DNA of 64,000 nucleotides. Origin: Pseudomonas protegens CHA0 (GTDB lineage Bacteria; Pseudomonadota; Gammaproteobacteria; Pseudomonadales; Pseudomonadaceae). Shown one piece after another: positions 54,714 through 64,000 of this stretch. Position 1 is the first letter of the stretch. Each line of letters begins with the position of its first letter. The stretch covers positions 6,331,001 through 6,395,000 of the forward strand of contig NC_021237.1 of NCBI RefSeq assembly GCF_000397205.1. The letters run 5' to 3'. A model generated the notes under the pieces. It was given only the letters and a program-made list of their open reading frames with translations. It was not told where the DNA came from and made no database searches. Both the position numbers and the translations under genes were made by a program.

Positions 54714-56711
54714 TTAGTCTTCCAGCAACTCTTCGGCCTGGCCCAGGATGTTGTCCAGGGTGAAGCCGAACTCTTCGAACAGTGCCGAAGCCGGAGCCGA
54801 TTCGCCGTAGGTGGTCATGCCGATCACGCGACCTTCCAGACCCACGTACTTGAACCAGAAGTCGGCATGAGCCGCTTCGATCGCGATACGTGCGCTGACC
54901 TGCAGCGGCAGAACCGATTGCTTGTAGCCAGCGTCCTGAGCATCGAACACGCTGGTGCAAGGCATGGAAACCACGCGCACCTTGCGGCCTTGCTCGGTCA
55001 GTTTGTCGTAGGCCTGAACGGCCAGGCCGACTTCCGAACCGGTGGAGATCAGGATCAGTTCAGGCTCGCCTGCGCAGTCCTTCAACACATAGCCACCGCG
55101 GCTGATGTCGGCGATCTGGCCGGCATCGCGGGTTTGGTGCTGCAGGTTCTGACGCGAGAAGATCAGCGCCGAAGGGCCGTCTTTACGCTCCAGCGCGTTC
55201 TTCCAGGCCACCGCCGATTCAACGGCATCGGCCGGGCGCCAGGTGTCCAGGTTCGGCGTGGTACGCAGGCTGGTCAGTTGCTCGATCGGCTGGTGCGTCG
55301 GGCCGTCTTCGCCCAGACCGATGGAGTCGTGGGTGTAGACATGGATCACACGCTTCTTCATCAGCGCCGACATGCGCACTGCGTTGCGGGCGTATTCCAT
55401 GAACATCAGGAAGGTCGCGCCGTAAGGCACCAGGCCGCCGTGCAGGGCAACGCCGTTCATGATGGCGGTCATGCCGAACTCGCGCACGCCGTAGTACATG
55501 TAGTTGCCGCTGGCATCTTCAGCGCTGACACCCTTGCAACCTTTCCACAGGGTCAGGTTGGAACCGGCCAGGTCGGCCGACCCACCAAGCACTTCCGGCA
55601 GCAGGGGGCCGAAAGCATTCAGGGTGTTCTGGCTGGCTTTGCGGCTGGCGATGGTTTCGCCCTTGGCGGCCACTTCGGCGATGTAGGCGTCGGCCTTCTC
55701 GGCGAAGTCGGCAGGCAGGTCACCGCTCAGGCGACGTACCAGTTCGTTGGCTTCGGTTGGGAAGGCAGCGGAATAGGCCGCGAAACGCTGGTCCCACTCG
55801 GCTTCGGCAGCGCGACCTTTTTCCTTGGCATCCCACTCGGCATAAATGTCGGCCGGGATTTCGAACGGACCGTAGTTCCAGTTCAGCGCCTGGCGGGTCA
55901 GGGCGATTTCCGCGTCGCCCAGTGGGGCGCCGTGGCAATCTTCCTTACCCTGCTTGTTCGGCGAACCGAAACCGATGGTGGTCTTGCAGCAGATCAGGGT
56001 CGGCAGCGGGCTCTTGCGCGCGGTGTCGATGGCGGTCTTGATCTCTTCCGGATCGTGGCCGTCGACGTTGCGGATCACTTGCCAGTTATAGGCTTCGAAA
56101 CGCTTGGGCGTGTCGTCGGTGAACCAGCCTTCGACTTCGCCGTCGATGGAGATGCCGTTGTCATCGTAGAAGGCGATCAGCTTGCCCAGGCCCAGGGTGC
56201 CGGCCAGGGAAGCGACTTCGTGGGAAATGCCTTCCATCATGCAGCCATCACCCAGGAACACGTAGGTGTGATGGTCGACAATGTTGTGGCCTGGACGGTT
56301 GAACTGCGCCGCCAGGACTTTCTCCGCCAGGGCAAATCCCACAGCGTTGGCCAGGCCCTGGCCCAGCGGGCCAGTGGTGGTTTCCACGCCTGGGGTGTAA
56401 CCGAACTCCGGGTGGCCCGGGGTGCGGCTGTGCAGCTGGCGGAAGTTCTTCAGGTCATCGATCGACAGGTCGTAGCCGGTCAGGTGCAGCAGCGAGTAGA
56501 TCAACATCGAGCCGTGGCCATTGGACAGCACGAAGCGGTCGCGGTCGGCGAAGGATGGGTTGCTCGGGTTGTGCTTCAGGTAGTCACGCCAAAGTACTTC
56601 GGCGATATCCGCCATACCCATAGGGGCACCTGGATGGCCGCTGTTGGCTTTTTGCACGGCATCCATGCTGAGGGCACGAATGGCGTTGGCACGCTCACGA
56701 CGGCTTGGCAT
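54714..56711 (-). CDS. tktA: Transketolase
   Basis: A 665-aa thiamine-diphosphate transketolase. The ThDP motif begins GDGCMMEG near residue 155 and includes [11 protein letters not shown]; substrate loops are [11 protein letters not shown] and [16 protein letters not shown] near residue 470. It follows AGGAGA at the start. In Pseudomonas it is the first gene of the tkt-epd-pgk-fba series and is divergent from the ArsR-metK pair. Confidence 0.97.
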   Translation of the reverse strand: MPSRRERANAIRALSMDAVQKANSGHPGAPMGMADIAEVLWRDYLKHNPSNPSFADRDRFVLSNGHGSMLIYSLLHLTGYDLSIDDLKNFRQLHSRTPGHPEFGYTPGVETTTGPLGQGLANAVGFALAEKVLAAQFNRPGHNIVDHHTYVFLGDGCMMEGISHEVASLAGTLGLGKLIAFYDDNGISIDGEVEGWFTDDTPKRFEAYNWQVIRNVDGHDPEEIKTAIDTARKSPLPTLICCKTTIGFGSPNKQGKEDCHGAPLGDAEIALTRQALNWNYGPFEIPADIYAEWDAKEKGRAAEAEWDQRFAAYSAAFPTEANELVRRLSGDLPADFAEKADAYIAEVAAKGETIASRKASQNTLNAFGPLLPEVLGGSADLAGSNLTLWKGCKGVSAEDASGNYMYYGVREFGMTAIMNGVALHGGLVPYGATFLMFMEYARNAVRMSALMKKRVIHVYTHDSIGLGEDGPTHQPIEQLTSLRTTPNLDTWRPADAVESAVAWKNALERKDGPSALIFSRQNLQHQTRDAGQIADISRGGYVLKDCAGEPELILISTGSEVGLAVQAYDKLTEQGRKVRVVSMPCTSVFDAQDAGYKQSVLPLQVSARIAIEAAHADFWFKYVGLEGRVIGMTTYGESAPASALFEEFGFTLDNILGQAEELLED

Positions 56712-56904
56712 CGCTGATCTCCTGGGGATTGAATAAAACGAAACGGAAAAAAGGCCTGCATTTTCCCTCAGGCGTCAGGCGGGGGCAATGACAGATAGTC
56801 ACTCAGGCATGTTTTTCCCCTGTTGAAGACACAATCCATTGATGAAACCCCTTCGCCGCTCGTTGACTGTAGAAGCAGAGGCTCTGGAAAAGCCCCTACA
56901 GGCA

Positions 56905-56930
56905 CCAATATCAAAACTTTTTGATATTGG
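56905..56930. promoter_or_regulatory. Perfect palindrome, probable ArsR-type operator
   Basis: Two 12-base arms, CCAATATCAAAA and its exact reverse complement, flank a 2-base centre. It ends 39 bases before the ArsR-methyltransferase start. Perfect AT-rich dyads of this size are typical of autoregulated ArsR-family repressors. Confidence 0.75.
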
Positions 56931-56969
56931 CCTTGCGAGCATTTGCGGGCATCTCTAGACTGCTGCCCC

Positions 56970-57965
56970 ATGAACCTGCCCGCGCCTGCCATCAGCCATG
57001 ACAATTGCGACGAACTGGCGGCCCTGTGCAAGGCCGGCGGCGACCCCCTGCGGCTGAATGTATTGCGCGCGCTGAGCAACGATTCGTTTGGTGTGCTGGA
57101 GCTGGCGCAGATCTTCGCCATCGGCCAGTCGGGCATGAGCCACCACCTGAAGGTCCTGGCCCAGGCCAGCCTGGTGGCGACCCGCCGTGAAGGCAATGCG
57201 ATTTTCTATCGCCGCGCCCTGCCCCATACCGGGCTCCTGGGCGGCAAACTGCACGCAGCCTTGCTGGAAGAGGTCGACCAGCTGAACCTGCCGGGCGAGG
57301 TACAGGCCCGGATCAGCCTGGTGCACCGGCAGCGGGCTGCAGCCAGCCAGGACTTCTTTTCCCGGGTGGCGGAAAAATTCCGCGCCCAGCAGGACCTGAT
57401 CGCAGGACTGCCCCAGTATCGCGACAGTGTGCTGGCGCTGCTGGACAAACTGAGTTTCGACCCAGTGGCCACGGCCATTGAAGTCGGCCCCGGCGACGGT
57501 GGATTTCTCCCCGAGCTGGCCCGACGCTTTGCCCGGGTTACCGCGCTGGACAACAGCCCGGCGATGCTGGAGCTGGCACGCCAGCTGTGCGAACGCGAAA
57601 CATTGGCTAACGTCAGCCTGCAATTGGCCGATGCACTGAACGGTGTACAGCTGCAGGCCGATTGCGTGGTGCTGAACATGGTCCTGCACCATTTCGCCGC
57701 GCCGGCCGAGGCCCTCAAGCAGATGGCCCAATTGCTGCAACCAGGCGGCAGCCTGTTAGTGACAGACTTGTGCAGCCACAACCAGAGTTGGGCCAAAGAG
57801 GCTTGCGGCGATCTCTGGCTAGGGTTCGAACAAGATGATTTGGCCCGTTGGGCCACCGCTGCGGGACTGACTCCCGGGGAAAGCCTGTATGTAGGCTTAC
57901 GTAATGGTTTCCAGATCCAGGTTCGCCATTTTCAGCGACCGGCTGGCGACACTCACCATCGGTAA
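56970..57965 (+). CDS. ArsR-family regulator fused to a SAM-dependent methyltransferase domain
   Basis: A 331-aa two-domain protein. Residues 10-95 form an ArsR winged helix (GDPLRLNVLRALSNDSFGVLELAQIF and SGMSHHLKVLAQASLV). Residues 165-320 form a class I methyltransferase fold (EVGPGDGGFLPELARRF as motif I, DCVVLNMVLHHF near motif IV). No cysteine metal site typical of arsenic sensors is seen in the helix. It lies 18 bases before metK, so it probably senses SAM or SAH and controls metK. This matches PA0547. Confidence 0.9.
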   Translation: MNLPAPAISHDNCDELAALCKAGGDPLRLNVLRALSNDSFGVLELAQIFAIGQSGMSHHLKVLAQASLVATRREGNAIFYRRALPHTGLLGGKLHAALLEEVDQLNLPGEVQARISLVHRQRAAASQDFFSRVAEKFRAQQDLIAGLPQYRDSVLALLDKLSFDPVATAIEVGPGDGGFLPELARRFARVTALDNSPAMLELARQLCERETLANVSLQLADALNGVQLQADCVVLNMVLHHFAAPAEALKQMAQLLQPGGSLLVTDLCSHNQSWAKEACGDLWLGFEQDDLARWATAAGLTPGESLYVGLRNGFQIQVRHFQRPAGDTHHR

Positions 57966-57983
57966 ATTTAGGAAACCTTCAAG

Positions 57984-59174
<1,191 letters not shown>

Positions 59175-59194
59175 GCTTCACCTGGCAACATCCA

Positions 59195-59227
59195 AAGCCC
59201 CGCCCGGCTCGCCCGGCGGGGCTTTTT
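59195..59227 (+). terminator. Rho-independent terminator after metK
   Basis: AAAGCCCCGCC pairs with GGCGGGGCTTT, followed by T-rich sequence (TTTTTT). Confidence 0.92.
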
Positions 59228-59368
59228 TGTCGCCTGGGGTTTCTTGCTCATCCCGCAAACCGCTGCTGGTACGGGGCCGAGCGAGCAAGGACACAGGTGT
59301 TCCCTGACGGGGAAACACCTCGCAACCACCTTCATCCCGGCCGTCAGCCAATCCCCTCTAGCCTTTAG

Positions 59369-61069
<1,701 letters not shown>

Positions 61070-61182
61070 CCCGATGGCACGTGGAACCACCCAAGCCGGA
61101 ATACGCTCCAACAGCCCATTCCCGGTACAACAGTCAGTATTTTTATTGGTTATTTCTTGATCTTTTTCACCTGGAGCCTTCA

Positions 61183-61578
61183 ATGAAACTTTTTCCATCG
61201 CTCGCCACCCTGACCCTCTGCAGCCTGATGAGCGCGCCACTGCTGGCCGCCGAGCAGGCCCCCGAGCTGACCGGCTGCGCCGCCAAGCGCCAGGCCATCA
61301 TGAACCAGATCGAACAGGCCAAGGCCCACGGCAACAGCAATCAGCAGGCCGGCCTGGAGCGCGCCCTGAGCGAAGTGACCGCCCACTGCACCGACGCCTC
61401 GCTGAAGAAAGAGCGGGAAAACAAAGTGCTTGAGGCCAAGCATGAGGTCAGCCGACGCCAGGCCGACCTGGAAAAAGCCATGAAGAAAGGTGACTCGGAG
61501 AAGATCAACAAGCGCAAGGACAAGCTTGCCGAGTCGCGCAAGGAACTGCAGCAAGCCCTGGACGAACTGGACAAGTAA
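61183..61578 (+). CDS. DUF1090 family periplasmic protein
   Basis: A 131-aa protein with a signal peptide (MKLFPSLATLTLCSLMSAPLLA). The mature part begins with TGCAAKRQAIMNQIEQAK and ends in a long charged helix (EVSRRQADLEKAMKKGDSEKINKRKDKLAESRKELQQAL), the DUF1090/YqjC pattern, likely a coiled coil. Function unknown. ATG at 61183; upstream frame is non-coding. Confidence 0.85.
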   Translation: MKLFPSLATLTLCSLMSAPLLAAEQAPELTGCAAKRQAIMNQIEQAKAHGNSNQQAGLERALSEVTAHCTDASLKKERENKVLEAKHEVSRRQADLEKAMKKGDSEKINKRKDKLAESRKELQQALDELDK

Positions 61579-61617
61579 GCAACCTGATGCCGCGGCCCTG
61601 CTCAGCAGAGCCGCCAA

Positions 61618-62067
61618 TCAGTGATTGCGGAACTCTTTGTGGCAGGCGCTGCAAGCATCCTCGACCTTCTGCACCGCCGGCCCCAGATTGCTGGCCTTGT
61701 AGGGCTGGACCTGGCTGATCGTCACCAGCTCACCGGTGGCGGCTTCCAGGGTGCGGGCCAACTCCTGGAAACGCGCCTGCTTGCGCCAGACGTCATCGGT
61801 GGCGCTGCTGTGATCCTCTTCCTTGACCTCGGGGAAGTGCTTCCACGGCTCATGGGACAGGCTGTCGAGTTTCACCGCGCCTTCGGCAAAGCGCGCGCCG
61901 TCGAAAGGAATCCGCCCACGCAACATGCCCCCCAGGTCCTCGCCGGTCTTGAGCATCTGCTTGAAGATCGCCTTGCGCTGGCCCAGGGGAGAATTGGGAT
62001 CGACACCGCCACAGGCGGAAAGCGTCAGGCAGGCCAGCAATACAACAGAAAGTCTTTTTAGCGTCAT
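61618..62067 (-). CDS. Cytochrome c-prime-like lipoprotein
   Basis: A 149-aa lipoprotein (lipobox LSACGG) whose C terminus carries the heme motif CSACHKEF, in the position found in class II cytochromes c (cytochrome c-prime and c-556). The rest is helical, as expected for the four-helix bundle. Heme would be attached at Cys-x2-Cys-His. A role in electron transfer or NO binding is possible; not tested here. Start at 62067 begins the signal peptide. Confidence 0.85.
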   Translation of the reverse strand: MTLKRLSVVLLACLTLSACGGVDPNSPLGQRKAIFKQMLKTGEDLGGMLRGRIPFDGARFAEGAVKLDSLSHEPWKHFPEVKEEDHSSATDDVWRKQARFQELARTLEAATGELVTISQVQPYKASNLGPAVQKVEDACSACHKEFRNH

Positions 62068-62199
62068 GGTGGCTTCAGGTCTGGTCACGGAAACGGCGGC
62101 CAGTATCCTCGCCTCCCCGGCAAAGACCAATAGCCCTATTAATAATATGGGTTGTCCCCCATCACCAATGCGGCGGGCAGCCTCTCAAGGAAATACAGC

Positions 62200-63375
62200 A
62201 TGAACCCGAGCCCGCTCCGCTGGCCTCGCCATCTGCTCTGGGCCCTGCCGGCCCTGGCGCTGCTCGCTGGCTGCAACGGCGGCGACAATACCAAGCCAGC
62301 CCCCACCCACGCCCTGGCCACCTACAACAGCGCCACCTGGGACGCCCTGCCCAACGTCGCCGACAACGACCTGCTGGCCGGTTTCGGCTCCTGGCGCAGC
62401 GCCTGCACCCGCCTCAAGGCCGACCCGGTGTGGGGCGCCACCTGCGCCGCAGCCGCGACGGTGCCGCAAACCCCCGAGGCCATCCGCGGCTTTCTCAAGG
62501 AGCACCTGCAGGTCTACGGCCTGCGCTCGGGCAACGGCAGCAGTACCGGCCTGATCACCGGCTACTACGAACCGGTCTATCCCGGCAGCCTGACCCAGAC
62601 CCAGGTGGCCAATGTGCCGGTATACGGCGTGCCGGAGGACATGATCATCGTCGCCCTGGACAGCCTCTACCCGGAGCTCAAGGGCAAGCGCCTGCGTGGC
62701 CGGCTCGAAGGCCGGGTACTCAAGCCCTATGACGATGCGGCGACCATCGAAAGCAAGGGAACCAAGGCCCCGGTGATTGCCTGGCTGACCGACCCCATGG
62801 ACCTGCAATTCCTGCAGATCCAGGGGTCCGGGCGAATCCAGCTGGATGACGGGCGCCAATTGCGGATCGGCTATGCCGACCAGAACGGCCACCCCTACCG
62901 TCCCATCGGCCGCTGGCTGGTGGACCAGGGCGAGCTGAAGAAAGAGGACGTGACCATGGGCACCATTGCCGCCTGGGCCAAGGCCCACCCGGCACGGATT
63001 CCCGAGCTGCTGGGCAGCAACCCCAGCTACGTGTTCTTCAACCGCAACCCGGATAGCAATGAAGGCCCGCGGGGCTCGTTGAACGTACCGCTGACGTCAG
63101 GCTATAGCGTGGCCGTGGACCGCAAGGTGATCCCCCTGGGCAGCCTGCTGTGGTTGTCCACCACCCGCCCGGATGGCAGCAGCCTGGTACGGCCGGTAGC
63201 CGCCCAGGACACGGGCGGCGCAATCACCGGTGAGGTGCGCGCCGATCTGTTCTGGGGCACGGGCGATGCCGCGGGGCAACTGGCCGGAGACATGAAGCAG
63301 CAGGGCCAGATCTGGATGCTCTGGCCCAAGGGCGTAGCGCTGCCCAAGGTGCCGGAAGTGCCCGACGCCCCTTGA
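62200..63375 (+). CDS. mltA: Membrane-bound lytic murein transglycosylase A
   Basis: A 391-aa lipoprotein (LLAGC at residues 20-24) of the MltA family. The barrel domain covers residues 70-260 (GLITGYYEPVYPGSL, LQIQGSGRIQLDDG) and the C-terminal 3D domain contains the catalytic-aspartate region (VAAQDTGGAITGEVRADLFWGTG). It cleaves peptidoglycan glycan strands, forming 1,6-anhydro ends. Start at 62200 follows AAGGAAA. A REP lies right after the gene. Confidence 0.94.
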   Translation: MNPSPLRWPRHLLWALPALALLAGCNGGDNTKPAPTHALATYNSATWDALPNVADNDLLAGFGSWRSACTRLKADPVWGATCAAAATVPQTPEAIRGFLKEHLQVYGLRSGNGSSTGLITGYYEPVYPGSLTQTQVANVPVYGVPEDMIIVALDSLYPELKGKRLRGRLEGRVLKPYDDAATIESKGTKAPVIAWLTDPMDLQFLQIQGSGRIQLDDGRQLRIGYADQNGHPYRPIGRWLVDQGELKKEDVTMGTIAAWAKAHPARIPELLGSNPSYVFFNRNPDSNEGPRGSLNVPLTSGYSVAVDRKVIPLGSLLWLSTTRPDGSSLVRPVAAQDTGGAITGEVRADLFWGTGDAAGQLAGDMKQQGQIWMLWPKGVALPKVPEVPDAP

Positions 63376-63376
63376 G

Positions 63377-63409
63377 CCCCTGCAGGAGCCGGCTTGCCGG
63401 CTCCTGCAA
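63377..63409 (+). repeat. Single REP hairpin, family 1
   Basis: TGCAGGAGCCGGC and GCCGGCTCCTGCA form a near-perfect hairpin just after mltA; it may slow or end transcription. Confidence 0.8.
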
Positions 63410-63418
63410 AAGGGTGTC

Positions 63419-63802
63419 TCAGACTGAAACGAAGAAGAAACTGGCGATCAGGCCCATGCCCACGAACCACACCAGGGACCGCAGGATCGCCCAGTCCGCC
63501 AGGTAGCAGATCATGTACAGCAGGCGGCTGGTGATAAACAGCACCGCCAGCACGTTGATCGTCACCAGCTCGGCGTTACCTGCTACATGGGCGATGATCA
63601 CCGCCGCAGCGAATGCCGGGGTCACCTCGAAACCGTTGAGCTGCGCGTTGTGGGCACGCTTGGGCAAACCCTCCAGAGTACTCAGGAACGCCCGTGGGTC
63701 ATGGTTGTAGCGAAGCCCGTATTTGCCGGCGCCCTTGGCGATGGCAGTACAGAGATAGGGCAGGATGATTGCAATCAACACACACCAGAAAGCGACAGTC
63801 AT
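63419..63802 (-). CDS. MAPEG-family inner-membrane protein
   Basis: A 127-aa protein with about four helices (WCVLIAIILPYLCTAIA, VTINVLAVLFITSRLLY, WFVGMGLIASFFFV) and the family segment FEVTPAFAAAVIIAH. MAPEG proteins include glutathione-dependent enzymes and uncharacterised bacterial members; no function is assigned here. Confidence 0.85.
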   Translation of the reverse strand: MTVAFWCVLIAIILPYLCTAIAKGAGKYGLRYNHDPRAFLSTLEGLPKRAHNAQLNGFEVTPAFAAAVIIAHVAGNAELVTINVLAVLFITSRLLYMICYLADWAILRSLVWFVGMGLIASFFFVSV

Positions 63803-63837
63803 GGAGCAAATCCTTTTTTAGAGTTTTTAGGGAGCCT

Positions 63838-64000
63838 TCAGAACTTCATCACCAACATGCCAATCAGCACCAGTCCACAGGCTAAGAGCCGTGGCCGGCC
63901 GAAAGGTTCTTTCAGGTAGCGCATGCCGAACAGCACCACCAGGATCACACTGATTTCACGCAACGCAGCCGCTTCGGCGATCGATCCCAGTTGCATGGCC
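63838..64000 (-). CDS. DMT-family transporter (EamA-like), 3' end
   Basis: The last 53 codons of a gene whose 5' part lies beyond the window. The peptide runs AAALREISVILVVLFGMRYL then KEPFGRP and a final helix (GLVLIGMLVMKF). The charged KEPFGR turn before the last helix is typical of EamA/DMT drug-metabolite transporters. Confidence 0.75.
   Translation of the reverse strand, partial: AMQLGSIAEAAALREISVILVVLFGMRYLKEPFGRPRLLACGLVLIGMLVMKF

Overview
The window is a high-GC gammaproteobacterial chromosome segment, almost certainly Pseudomonas of the fluorescens/protegens/chlororaphis side of the genus. Three things support this: gene content and order match the P. aeruginosa PA5372-PA5401 glycine betaine/carnitine/choline block, a metK-tkt-epd-pgk-fba block is present, and two classic Pseudomonas REP families are scattered between genes. 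I see no tRNA, rRNA, CRISPR array, insertion sequence or prophage.

Bases 1-1,180 are mostly non-coding. They hold a degenerate tandem array (repeat period about 172-192 bp) in which every unit carries a perfect TTATCCACA DnaA box; further boxes lie in the next genes and just upstream of the dgc operon. This is the most unusual part of the window and looks like a DnaA-titration or secondary-origin-type locus.

Bases 1,181-8,989 (minus strand) are the dimethylglycine demethylation operon: a divergent M19 dipeptidase, a 4-vinyl-reductase-like protein, dgcA, dgcB, and ETF alpha and beta subunits. Bases 9,225-14,192 hold an LprI-like secreted protein, a purine module (uraH, nucleoside deaminase, NCS2 permease, divergent LysR), a RelE/XRE toxin-antitoxin pair and a DUF3010 protein.

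Bases 14,230-20,199 are the carnitine module: cdhR (minus), then caiX, cdhC, cdhA, cdhB and a gamma-butyrobetaine hydroxylase (plus). After small genes (an exported protein flanked by a duplicated peptide tail, an 87-aa protein, an AAC(6')-type acetyltransferase), bases 21,970-34,955 hold gbdR, sdaB, the cbcXWV choline/betaine/carnitine ABC transporter, betT and betIBA. Together these genes could take gamma-butyrobetaine, carnitine or choline to glycine betaine, and the dgc products then demethylate dimethylglycine towards sarcosine, with SdaB draining serine to pyruvate. The gbcAB step itself is not in the window.

Bases 35,185-50,219 are mostly housekeeping or stand-alone genes: a TldD/PmbA pair, an MFS exporter, dbpA, a YhiN-type flavoprotein, a YccS/FUSC membrane protein, an orphan solute-binding protein, an ElaA-type GNAT, a winged-helix protein, a YgjP-type metalloprotease, a REC-PAS-GGDEF-EAL protein and a PL7 alginate lyase.

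Bases 50,381-59,174 are central carbon metabolism (fba, two small lipoproteins, pgk, epd, tktA on the minus strand) and, divergently, an ArsR-methyltransferase regulator with metK. The right end holds ligB, a DUF1090 protein, a cytochrome c-prime-like lipoprotein, mltA, a MAPEG protein and the 3' end of a DMT transporter.
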